Assembly: GCF_901001135.1 (NCBI RefSeq)
Contig: NC_042633.1
Span: 11,840,580 to 11,904,579 of the forward strand
Direction: 5' to 3'
Length of the DNA stretch: 64,000 nucleotides
Source of the DNA: Rhinatrema bivittatum
Lineage: Eukaryota > Chordata > Amphibia > Gymnophiona > Rhinatrematidae
Shown: positions 54,724 through 64,000 of the stretch, piece by piece
Layout of the letters: every line of letters starts with the position of its first letter
How positions within the stretch are numbered: the stretch's first letter is position 1
Program-made: the position numbers and the translations under genes
The notes under the pieces: generated by a model
Seen by the model: only the letters and a program-made list of their open reading frames with translations
Databases searched by the model: none
What the model was told of the DNA's origin: nothing

Positions 54724-54903
54724 ACACTGAAACATGGCCATGTCAGGATGTTTCCTGAATTTGTACTTTTCTGACTTTGTGTCTATCAGCTGATCTATTA
54801 AGATTTGGAATAGCAGACTGTGCAGTAGTCACTCTGTTATAAATTTATGGATTATATATTTACCTTAGATACATTTTATTGTACATAATTATGGCATAAA
54901 TAT

Positions 54904-55748
54904 TAGAGATGTGAATCGTGTGATCGATCGTCTTAACGATCGATTTTGGCTGGGGGGGGAGGGAATCGGATCGTCGCGGTTTTGTTTTTTTAAATATCGT
55001 GTAAATCGGGGGAGGGCAGGAAAACCGGCACACTAAAACAACCCTAAAACCGACCCCGACCCTTTAAAATAAATCCCCCACCCTCCCGAACCCCCCCAAA
55101 ATGTCTTAAATTACCTGGGGTCCAGTGGGGGGGGGGGGTCCCGGTGTGATCTTCCACTCTCGGGCCACGGGTGCGTTGATAGAAATGGCGCCGGCGCCAT
55201 TTTGGTTCCTGTCCCCCGATGTCACGAGTGTAGGAGATCACTCCCGGACCCCCGCTGGACCCCCAAGGACTTTTGGCCAGCTTGGGGGGGGCCAGCGGGG
55301 GTCCAGGAACGACCTCCTGCACTCGAATCATGTTGCCGTATTGCAAAATGGCCATACGGCCGACGTACGGCCGACGGCGCAAGCGCTACCTTTGCCCTGT
55401 CATATAACAGGGCAAAGGTAGCGCTGGAGCCATTTCTATCAACGCACCCGTGGCCCGAGAGTGGAAGATCACACCGGGACCCCCCCACTGGACCCCAGGT
55501 AATTTAAGACATTTTGGGGGGGTTCGGGAGGGTGGGGGATTTATTTTAAAGGGTCGGGGTCGGTTTTAGGGTTGCTTTTAGTGTGCCGGTTTTCCCGCCC
55601 TCCCCCTTCCCCTCCCCCCTCCCCCCGATTTATGATTTTTGACGATAAATCGGGGGAATTCCTATTATATATCGCCTCTAACGATTTTTGACGATTTAAA
55701 ATATATCGGACGATATTTTAAATCGTCAAAAAACGATTCATATCCCTA
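54904..55748. mobile_element. hAT-type foldback MITE (845 bp)
   Basis: Termini TAGAGATGTGAATCGTG and the inverse of TAGGGATATGAATCGTT; perfect 8-bp duplication ATAAATAT (54896-54903, 55749-55756). Internally, long inverted arms of roughly 165 bp (about 55025-55195 against 55425-55590) include AACGCACCCGTGGCCCGAGA and CCGACCCCGACCCTTTAAAA and their complements. Non-coding; open frames follow the palindrome. Confidence 0.88.
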
Positions 55749-55756
55749 ATAAATAT

Positions 55757-56219
55757 ATATATTTTTATGCTTTTATCGGTTCATTGTCCACAATGTTTTA
55801 GACATATATATTTATCGGTTATTGTGTATTCCCTACTATCTATCTGCTGGTTTTTAGACTTGTCTCTCTTTTGGGAGATTGCCTCTCTGTATTGTGCTCT
55901 AATATTCCATATATGTATCTAACCCAGGGGAATTTAGAGATCCGCATCAAACCATTTCCTCTGAAATCTTTGCAATAACTGCTGGGGGTCAGGGTGGGAG
56001 AATGTTGTTTGCTTAAAATCATTCTTTTGTTTAACTGAAGGAACCTCTAAATAAGGTTAATGCATTTATTTTCTCTGTAAACTCAACTGTTCTGTGCTAT
56101 TTAAAAGAAAAGAAAGGACTTATTATTCTAATAGCAATTTCATGGATCTCCTGCTCATTTGAGTGTCTTTGTAGGTCTGAGCCGTCATTCTTAGAACCAG
56201 ACCACTCTCCCTTCTAAAG
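55757..56219. other. Intronic stretch, nothing recognised
   Basis: AT-rich. No gene or terminal repeats seen. Confidence 0.5.
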
Positions 56220-56850
56220 GGTTCAATTTTAAAATCCGCAAACGTGCGTTCACGTGCAAGCAGTTCCCGTCGCGTGCACATGGATGGGGCTATTTGATAA
56301 CATGCGTACGTCAGCACGCGCATGCTATAAAATACGATTCCTGCACGTATTTGCAGGCAGGTCGAAACTCACGCATGTGCAGGGATTTTGTAAAGTATGC
56401 GTGGCGACGAGATCGAGCCTTTGCCCAGTTCCCTCCCAGTCCACTCCAATAAAGGAGCGGACTGGGAGGAAACTTTCCTATATCTCCACCCTACCCTTCC
56501 ACCCTTTCCCCTGCTCCTCCATGACCCCTAAACTAACCCTATCTATCCCAACTTTTTTCTTTACTTACTTACTGCTCCTTTGGAGCAGAAGTAAATTCCG
56601 CTCGCCAGCTGACTGCTGGTGCAAGCTTCTCTGAGACAACATCTAAGGGCTCTGTCCCAGCTGACCCTGCTCCACCCTTGGGACCGCCCATACCCCACCC
56701 CTGGCCCACCCCTTTTTGATCTGCCAAGACTTCCGCCCATACCGGCAGATTTACGCATGACCGCGCCATTTTTAAAATGCTCTTGGCACATGCTCAGCCT
56801 AGCCACATGGGAATATGCTGGGATTTGAGCACTCCTGGGTTTGAAAATTC
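56220..56850. repeat. Harbinger-like GC-rich MITE, diverged
   Basis: TTCAATTTTAAAATCCGCAAACG on the left and TTTGAAAATTCAG on the right are plausible weak inverted ends. Interior hairpin CCTCCCAGTCCACTCC / GGAGCGGACTGGGAGG (56442-56475) parallels the hairpin in the other Harbinger MITEs. No clear target duplication. Confidence 0.5.
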
Positions 56851-57039
56851 AGTCGATATTGATGCAAACCTCAGAGATGGTTTGGGTGTCTCTGGAATGT
56901 CTAGATGTTGTGTAAAGCATCTTGGGCTACAGGAAATAATTTTGATCTATTGAAAGTTTTATTCAAGGAAATTTGCAAAGAGATCAGCAGAAGTTGCAAC
57001 CACGTATTATATTATAATGTGAAAATAAATATTTATCAT

Positions 57040-57520
57040 CCTCTTCTTCTCCTATCTTTTCTGATGTCCTTTACACCCATAGTAATAACCATCAACATGA
57101 CTCCTAGCATTTCTCACTCCCATGACTTCTCAACTCCTTGAAATATCATTAAACTTTCCCTCCTATCAATGCACATACCAATTTTTTGTTATCTCATTGT
57201 AATAACCATCAACACTTCTATTCCTCACTCCCATGACTTCTCAACTCAATGTAATGCCATTAAACTGCCCCCTACTATTTTTTCTTATCCTAACAACTTC
57301 TTATCTCATAGTTATAACCACCAATTTTCCTCCTGCTATTATTCCATACACCCATGTCTTCTCAACTCATAATAGTAACCATCAAAACTCCCCTTCTACA
57401 CTTTTTCACCCCATGTCCTCACTAATCAAACTATCTAAAACTTTCTGCCATTCTTCATCACATATCCACTAAACGCACAGTAACAACAATCAATCTGCTT
57501 CTTCCTATCATTCCTCAGCT
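57040..57520. repeat. Diverged tandem repeat
   Basis: Loose repeats of TAATAACCATCAAC..CCTC..TCACTCCCATGACTTCTCAACTC at intervals of about 60-130 bp. Old minisatellite; open frames are incidental. Confidence 0.7.
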
Positions 57521-58606
57521 CATGTCCTTTGTCCAGTAGTCTCCAAAAAATAGTAACAGAGTAGATGATGGAAGATAGACAAATTGGCCATTCCGTCATC
57601 TTGGCTAATGTGGTCAACAGTGATAATGAGACATCACAGTGCCCACCACATAAGTCTGATCACTTGTAAGGTAATGTGCCTTATCCAAGTCAGTTGTATT
57701 GTATTCTCTTTGCTTCTCTACCATCGTGGATACATGAGTATACAAGTTTGCATTCTTAATTTGATACCCATTCCACTGTGTCATACTGCCAAGCCTTGCA
57801 GAAATCTAAACAGCAACCAAAACTAGGAAGACTGTTACCCACATATTATTGAAAATGTTCCTAAAATATTTGTCTACTTTGATCCTCTAACCTTGCTGGA
57901 TGCTTCCTTACCACCATCAATCTGCCAGCATCAACCTGGTTGGGTTCTGGAGAGGTCTTCTCTGCTGGTTGCAACGATGCTACCTTATGGCCTGTGGAGT
58001 CATTAGGCTGTGTTCCTTCTATCCAGCCTTTGTTTTTAATTAGCACCCTTCCCTTTGCCTCTGCTCTCAAGAGAGTGAATGGTGGTTTTCTTACAATACT
58101 GCAACATCCCTACCCTGTTCTTAATGTTACTCTCTGTTTCTGTCCCAAGTGTGCTTTAATTCAATGTGCTGGTTTCCCTACTTCTGCTGGTGGCTTATTC
58201 CAGGCATCTTCCACCCTCTCCCTAAAAAAATAATCTAATTTTTCCTCTGAATCTTCCTCCCTCCTGCTTCATTTCATAACTTCTTGTTGCTGGAGATACT
58301 TTTTGTTACTTTGGCTGAGGATGTGTATGGAGGTTGCATCATTCAGAGTTCTCACCCAGACACAGACTAGTTTGAAGGCCACAGGCCAACCTCTGAGTGA
58401 ACTCATATTTACTGTTTTACACTGTGATATGCTTATGAACAGGCATGAGTCTCTTTATTTTAATTATTCCAGTAGGAATATGATAAGAAAGCAAGCAATG
58501 AACTTAAACTAAAGTCTGAGAGACTGAAGGCCACACAGCTCTGCCTGAAACTGCTAAGAACTTAGAGGGAGGGAACATCATCGCTTTTCCCAAGCATTAA
58601 GGGGTA
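57521..58606. other. Intronic or intergenic stretch, nothing recognised
   Basis: No transposon ends, RNA gene or coding signal that I can support. Confidence 0.5.
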
Positions 58607-58700
58607 GATTTTAAAAAGGAGTGCACGGGTGTACATGTGTGTGTGCTACCCAGCGCATGCACATGTATGCCCAATTTTATAACATGGCTATTTGTGTAGG
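58607..58700. repeat. MITE end fragment
   Basis: GGGGTAGATTTTAAAAAGG is the terminal sequence of the Harbinger-type MITEs above. Only about 90 bp is present. Confidence 0.55.
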
Positions 58701-58759
58701 GAATAAGCTCCTGGGTTCAAGACACCAGGTATAATCCCAATAAGTGTTTGGTTTATACT

Positions 58760-59990
58760 GGGTAATAGGGATGTGCAGAAGGAAAAAATCCATTTCGATT
58801 AGGTTTTCGTTTCACCGGGACCCAAATTTGTTGCATTTGCTTCATAGGGGGAAAAAACAACTTGTTGATTAGTTTTATTCGTTGTTCGTTTTCCCATTAA
58901 AGTCAACGGGGGAAGTATTTGCAGCCTATTTTTGGATGCAGAATTGGGGTTTTCTTATCAATTCTGATGAAACTTCTGGGTAGCAATCATCAGAACGAGA
59001 AAAGACCTCCAAGGTACTTAGACTGTGGCAAAGTGGCACCAAAGTGGCATGAATAGCCTAAGGCACTGTAAAGGGGCAAAGGGGTACCAGGGGTGACAAG
59101 AATGCTTTAACAGAGGTGCAAAGCAGCAGCAAGAATGTCAAAAACACACCACAGCTTCAAAAGAGAGCACCGATAACAGTTGCATGAACCCTCGAAGGCA
59201 GCACGACAGGCAAAGTGGCAAGACAAGTGGCATCAACATCCTACAGCACAATGAAGGGGGAACATAGCAAGCAGCAAGAGTGTCAGAAAAAAACCACAAG
59301 GCGCCGATAAAGGGACAAAGCAGCAGAAAGACTAGCACCAACACACTGAGGAACCATGATAGTGGCAAGAACATCACAAGGAGTTGAGTGAGTCATCTGG
59401 TGTATGGCAGCAAGTCAGAGTGGCAGAAAGTCAATAGGGTCAAGAAAGGCTGGCAAAGGTGAGGTAGTCAGGTCCCTGTGGTTTTCATAGGGGCAAGACA
59501 GGCTGGCACCGGGGAGAGTTCCCTTTCCTTTGTGCAGGAAAGGGCTCCCTAGAATGGGTTCACCCCTAGAGTGGGGTGTTTCCGTTGGCGTCTAGTGAGC
59601 TCTCGCTGGTTTTTTTAAATCTGGAGGACATAGCAGATATACAAATGAGAATTTTGAAGGCAGAGGAGGATTCCATGTGAACAGCGGTTCAACATGGGTC
59701 AGAGGGTGCCAAGAGATAGGCTGGCTACACCCGTGGAGAGTTCCCTTTCCTATGAGCAGGAAAGGGCTCCCTAGAATGGATTGGCCCTAGAATGGAGCAC
59801 GTGCCTTCAAGCGTGGCCAGTCGACATGGAGAAGGTTTCCATGTGAACAGCGGTTCTGGCTCAACATGGGTCAACGGGTACTAAGAGGCTGGCTACACCC
59901 GGGGAGAGTTTCCTTTCCTTTGTGCAGGAAAGGGCTTCCTGAAATGGGTTGGCCCCTAGAGTGTGGTGGTTCTGTTGGCATCTAGTGAAT
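58760..59990. repeat. Repeat with AGGGATGTGCAG start and a roughly 190-bp tandem unit
   Basis: GGGATGTGCAGAAGG and TTCGTTTCACCGGGACCC mark a repeat start. From about 59490, GGGGAGAGTTCCCTTTCCT..GCAGGAAAGGGCTCCCTAGAATGG recurs at 59511, 59736 and 59899 with variation. Non-coding. Confidence 0.6.
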
Positions 59991-60459
59991 CCATATTACA
60001 CAAAATAATATACAAAATGCAAACTAACTGGCTAAGTACATCAATAAAACTCCACTCACCACACCGAAACCTCCACTCAAATAACAAAGGACTCCTAAAA
60101 AATTCCACCTGTTCAATCGAAACAACTTATCTCAACTCATGAAAGAGCCATATCCCTAGGAAGCCCCAATCTCTGGAACATTCTCCCAACTGAACTTAGA
60201 ACACAACAAAATTTAAAAACCTTCAAGAAAGAACTAAAAACATGGATGTTCACCAAAGCCTACCAAAACACCCAATGACTCTCTTTTGTTATATACCTTT
60301 CCCTCCCAACCTGTTAAACAATTTAACCGACCTGCTCTATGTAACCATTTGGAACCAATGTAAGCACATAATATAACCTGTCTAACTCGATAACCAAAAT
60401 CTGTTTATAATGACTCCTCTAACCTTTGTTAACACCCTCACTAACCTTTTTTAACACCT
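59991..60459 (+). mobile_element. L2-type LINE ORF2 C-terminus, cut by the ERV
   Basis: Decayed L2 C-terminal block (RAISLGSPNLWNILPTELRT, FKKELKTWMFTKAYQ), then 3' UTR, ending where the retroviral LTR begins at 60460. Confidence 0.75.
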
Positions 60460-60912
60460 TGTTTGTAGCAGTAATGAAGAGCTTTCATCGCAGGCAGGAG
60501 GAGGGAAGGCAAAGAGGGCAAAGAGGGTTTGTCCTCCCGAGCCTCTTCCTTTTATTGTACATTCATACAAAGGCAGATGATGTGTCATTACATGATTGGC
60601 TACTTTCCCATAGCAACAGAAGAGTCATTACACCATTGGCTTTGGCTCAGGGGGTGTGCACGGATCATATCATTGGCTGCTGAAATCTATACCTCCTGAC
60701 TTTGTCCTGCCTCTGACTAGGGAACACCCAGCCCTTCTTTCAGGCTAACAGGATTAATTATAGGCCAGAGAAATACATGAAGTCAGGTATCCTCTCCTAG
60801 GCAGAGGGGCTTAAGCACAAGTGATGCTTTTATTCAGGCAAATGTCAGGGAGAAGGGAAGTTAGTGTTTAACCCTGATGAAATGGCTTGCTGGCAAGCGC
60901 ATATTTCCCACA
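60460..60912 (-). repeat. 3' LTR of an endogenous retrovirus (453 bp)
   Basis: On the minus strand it begins TGTGGGAAATATGCGC and ends CTGCTACAAACA. It contains AATAAAAG motifs (polyadenylation or TATA signals), and a purine-rich tract (AAAAAGGGTGAGA) adjoins it. The 5' LTR would be beyond 64000, so the duplication cannot be tested. Confidence 0.8.
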
Positions 60913-62700
60913 TCTCACCCTTTTTGTTTTTGTTTAGGGCAGCACAGTAAAGCTTTAGACCCTAACTGAAATCTGTTATGTCTTGGTATGGGCTGGAAAT
61001 AGGGGAAGAGGGATTATGGAGAGAAGAAAGCTATAATTCGACGTGGTGTGCCAGCTGTCGATGAGCTTCTGAATCTCCATATCACCCAGAGCTGGTGCAG
61101 GTGGTGTGCCAACTCTGCAGGGCTCCGGATTCCCTATTAGGCATCTTACAAGACATCTTTGTATCCGGGCTGAGAGCAAGGTTTCAATATGGATATGAGG
61201 GTTGGGTATGCACTGAATACAGCATCACAGGCAGATAGTTAAGATAATCACAGTAATTATAATAGAAATCATCCCTTTTGAGACCAGAAATATCAGGGAG
61301 TCAGGACCATAGCCAGTCCCATGGAGAAGTTGGTATTCTGTCTGAAAATGGTGCATCAGCAACCATGGTTTCTATCTGCTCTGTGGTATGTGTGAGGTTT
61401 GCTTTATAAACTGATATGTACACACAGCAATGAGATCCAATTAATGCACAAACACCACCCTTTAAGGCTAAAATGTTGTCTAAGGTTAAAGCTAAAATAG
61501 TGTCTAAGGTATAGCTGTTCTATAATGCTACTTCTCTAATCTGAGAAACTTCTGTTGTGAGTAGTTTTAATGCATGAACTGTCTGATTAAATATGGCAGT
61601 CGTCCAGTTAGCTAGGATGTGTAAGTCTCTGTAATTTATAGCTGTCCCCATTGGAGGAAACAGGCTTCTAGCTATCTGAGTTTCTGTATACTTTTCTATG
61701 GGATTATTTATCGCCTCCCTTTTGTTACGGAGCCTTGCTTTGGGTAAATTTTTGACTGCATAGTATGAGGGGAGGATGTAGCCTAAAGTGCATCTGTCTC
61801 TCCATCTTGGGGAAATGTACATATATGCTCTACGCCCACATAACATCCATATGTTTCCTAACAGATTAGTGGACATGTCATTGGTTATCATTTGGGCTAT
61901 ATAACTACAAAAGGTAAATCCTTCATCCCCTCTATACTTTCTGTACTTGCTTGGGTCTCCCACTGCACATCCTGAAATCTGCCAATTGCATACATATATG
62001 TGGTATAACTATGCAAGTGTTCAGTGATTAATACAAAAGTTCAGTTACAATATGGATATTTCCCACCTGAATTCCCTTTCCATCCCCTGTATCATAGTCC
62101 CAACAAAGAGCGGCAGTCTCTTGAATACCGCTACCAATGTGTAGTATGGTATTATTAACTGGAGAGTTAATGAAAACCTCTCTGTAAAGGATAATTAGTC
62201 CATACTGTAAGGTTAAATGGTACAGCATGCATCAGTAGTTCTCCGCAGGCTTGGGTTGGCATATGTGTGCAGATCCAACAGTCTGTTTGATTCAACAGGT
62301 GTGAAAAGTTCTGATTCGAGGATGTACATGTTGTCCTGTCAGAGTCCTTGTTCTGAAATCGCCATAGCTGGAGAAATAAGGCAAAGGAGGAGGATGCAGA
62401 ACACAATTGTTAATGAGTTGGCATTCAGGCAAGAAAAAGCGGCTAATAAGTTCTCTGGAGTTTTCTCAAGGCCTTGCTGTTCTAAGAGTTGTGCAGATTG
62501 GTCAGATAGGGCCTTGATCTGTCCCCAGGTCATGTGGTGCTGCTTCTTGCAAGGAGTCCGGTCTCTGTCCTTCTGAGGGCTGTGGAGGCTCAGGGAGAAG
62601 TTTAGGATCGGGTCCTGTAGACCTGGACACCTTTCCATCTTTCCACGGCTTGATACCTGTGGAAGCAAGCAGAGAAACATATCCTCGTTCCCCATTTTAA
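60913..62700 (-). pseudogene. Endogenous retrovirus env, decayed
   Basis: Minus strand. A leader region with HHMTWGQIKAL and a hydrophobic stretch (62339-62695) precedes a surface-subunit segment with CWICTHMP (about 62250). Another surface segment holds GNIWMLCGRRAY and RCTLGYILP (about 61780-61870), and a basic RNKR at about 61710 fits a processing site. The transmembrane subunit (about 60990-61690) has a heptad region and a C-x6-CC motif near 61430. Stops and frameshifts (for example near 61518 and between the surface segments) show it is not functional. The C-x6-CC motif is typical of gamma-type and type-D envelopes. Confidence 0.78.
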
Positions 62701-62849
62701 GGGAACGGGACCGTACCAGACATTAAATATTCTATACAAAACTGATGGCTGTGGGTGACTAACCCTAGTCCCATAATGATTACTCATGGCTGTGGTCTTA
62801 AATTTATTTTAAGTGATTTAAAACAATACTTTGTTCAGCCAATCCTGTT

Positions 62850-63000
62850 TAGGGGAAAATCCAGGGGCAATCCCCCTTTTTTCTTTTTGTTTGGTCCAGT
62901 GCTCTTAAGGGTATGATTTGCTCTCTCCACAATGGCTTGCCCTGTGGTGTTGTAGGGGATGCCAAATAAGTATTTAATATTCAATTAACAAAATTCATGC
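62850..63000 (-). pseudogene. Endogenous retrovirus integrase fragment
   Basis: On the minus strand GIPYN followed by GQAIVERAN (about 62905-62965) matches the end of the retroviral integrase core; the E is the third catalytic acid. The pattern is closest to betaretroviral integrases. A degraded C-terminal region follows toward env (62602-62787). The rest of pol is not recognisable in this window. Confidence 0.7.
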
Positions 63001-64000
63001 AAAGGAATGGCTGCAGTAAGCAGAGCCATTTTTAGTTTTCAGAACATAGGGTAGGCCCATTATCAAGAATTTTTTATGCAGTGATCAATTTTCATTCAGT
63101 AAAATAGCAATAAATGTAAATTAATCATTTAAAGGAAAAGCCATTTGCAGTAAGCAGAATCAAATGACAAGTATATTAGACATTACATTAAACATATGTT
63201 ACACAAGACTGACATATATTCATTCATCTTGCAAATATTAATTTACACAAAACTGACACATATTCATCCATCCTGCAAATATTTCTTGCATCAAGACAGA
63301 CAACAGATAACACATAATATGAGCTAAAAATCTTATCAAAAAGTTATCAAAAACAAAATTAGATCAAGGATCAAAAGTCAAAAGGCGTTAGAAAAATGTT
63401 TGAAAATGTTAAAATAAACTGCAAAGTGTCCATCTTCACATCTCTTCATGGCAGGAAGGCTGTAAATCTGGAAAATATTAAAAACTGGCATACAGCAAAA
63501 AATTACTAAGGTAAGGATAAAAGTGAAATTCTTACTTTTTTAACCTTGAAGAAATCAATTCTATGATTCAATTTAATAAAATCAATTTGGATTTGCAAGA
63601 AAAGGCTTGGGAGGGATTGCTTTAGATGTAGCAACCTCTGTCAGTAAAAATTATAAGGTTCAGAATTCTGTATAAATTTGTGAAAAAGAAAATAAAACTG
63701 AAGTGTCCTTAATACAGAAGGTCTGTAGGCCTGAAAAATAAAAACTATTATACAACAGAATTATTAAAACAATAATATAATATAACTTGTAGAATAACAT
63801 AGCGCCTCCTAGTGGAGACCCCATCATTACTTTATAGATTGCAACTATTGTTCCAGGTTTGCAATCAATAATACTCTGAGCTTAAATTCAATGTGGAGTA
63901 TCAGAATAGAATTTCTTCTTATAATTATTAGAATAGGAAATTAAACACGCTGTTTGCTCAGCTCTGTCTGCTGCATGCTAAAGTTTGAAAGTATTAAAAG
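63001..64000. other. AT-rich end of window, nothing recognised
   Basis: Presumably retroviral interior or a replacement by other sequence, but I see no coding block. Repeated ACACAA.ACTGACA.ATATTCATCCAT.CTGCAAATAT (63200-63285) suggests a small local duplication. Confidence 0.4.

Noticed and set aside
53593..64000. Search for V2R cysteine-rich and seven-helix exons
   Set aside because: No CRD-type cysteine pattern or 7TM frame found on the + strand; they are presumed outside the window.
1..64000. CRISPR arrays, bacterial-type operons, rRNA genes
   Set aside because: No direct-repeat and spacer pattern of that kind; the window is eukaryotic by introns, LINEs and MITEs.

Overview
The window looks like intergenic and intronic DNA of a large, repeat-rich vertebrate genome. 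The mix of CR1 and L2 LINEs, a DIRS element, Ty3/Gypsy chromoviruses, Harbinger and hAT MITEs and a type-2 vomeronasal receptor (V2R) gene fits an amphibian, most likely a caecilian. That assignment is an inference from repeat content and gene family, not something the sequence proves.

The only host gene I can support is the 5' two thirds of a V2R (class C GPCR) on the + strand. Exon 1 (8679-8896), exon 2 (15903-16194), exon 3 (16538-17377) and exon 4 (53365-53592) have intact splice sites, compatible phases and no stop or frameshift, giving 526 codons of the extracellular ligand-binding domain. The cysteine-rich exon and the seven-helix exon are not seen and should lie beyond base 64000. Intron 3 is about 36 kb and is almost entirely layers of transposable elements.

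Region by region: 1-8.6 kb holds a CR1 fragment, an unclassified CA/CT-rich repeat, a Harbinger-type MITE, a 2.3-kb minisatellite and a degenerate telomere-like tract. Intron 1 (8.9-15.9 kb) holds CR1 sequence in both orientations, a 614-bp near-perfect palindrome, a Gypsy solo LTR and a small TIR element. Intron 3 (17.4-53.4 kb) holds, in order: a solo LTR, an internally deleted L2, a second solo LTR, a complete 5.5-kb LTR element with no polymerase but two unusual ORFs, a second copy of the unclassified repeat, a TA-flanked TIR element, an L2 split by a young chromovirus (35412-41277), a third copy of the unclassified repeat, a DIRS element split by a CR1, an L2 split by a Harbinger MITE, and a solo LTR. 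The last 10 kb carries two hAT MITEs, tandem repeats, L2 sequence and the 3' part of a minus-strand endogenous retrovirus.

The most informative signals are in the LTR elements. The chromovirus has 817-bp LTRs differing at three bases, a 5-bp target duplication, a primer-binding site matching its own predicted RNA 5' end (self-priming, as in the Tf1/sushi group), and a G_GGA_AAC -1 frameshift signal with a downstream stem at the gag-pol junction. The 25.5-30.9 kb element has LTRs, a tRNA-Leu-type primer site, a CCHC-knuckle ORF and a long coiled-coil ORF but no pol, and is the best candidate for an undescribed non-autonomous family.
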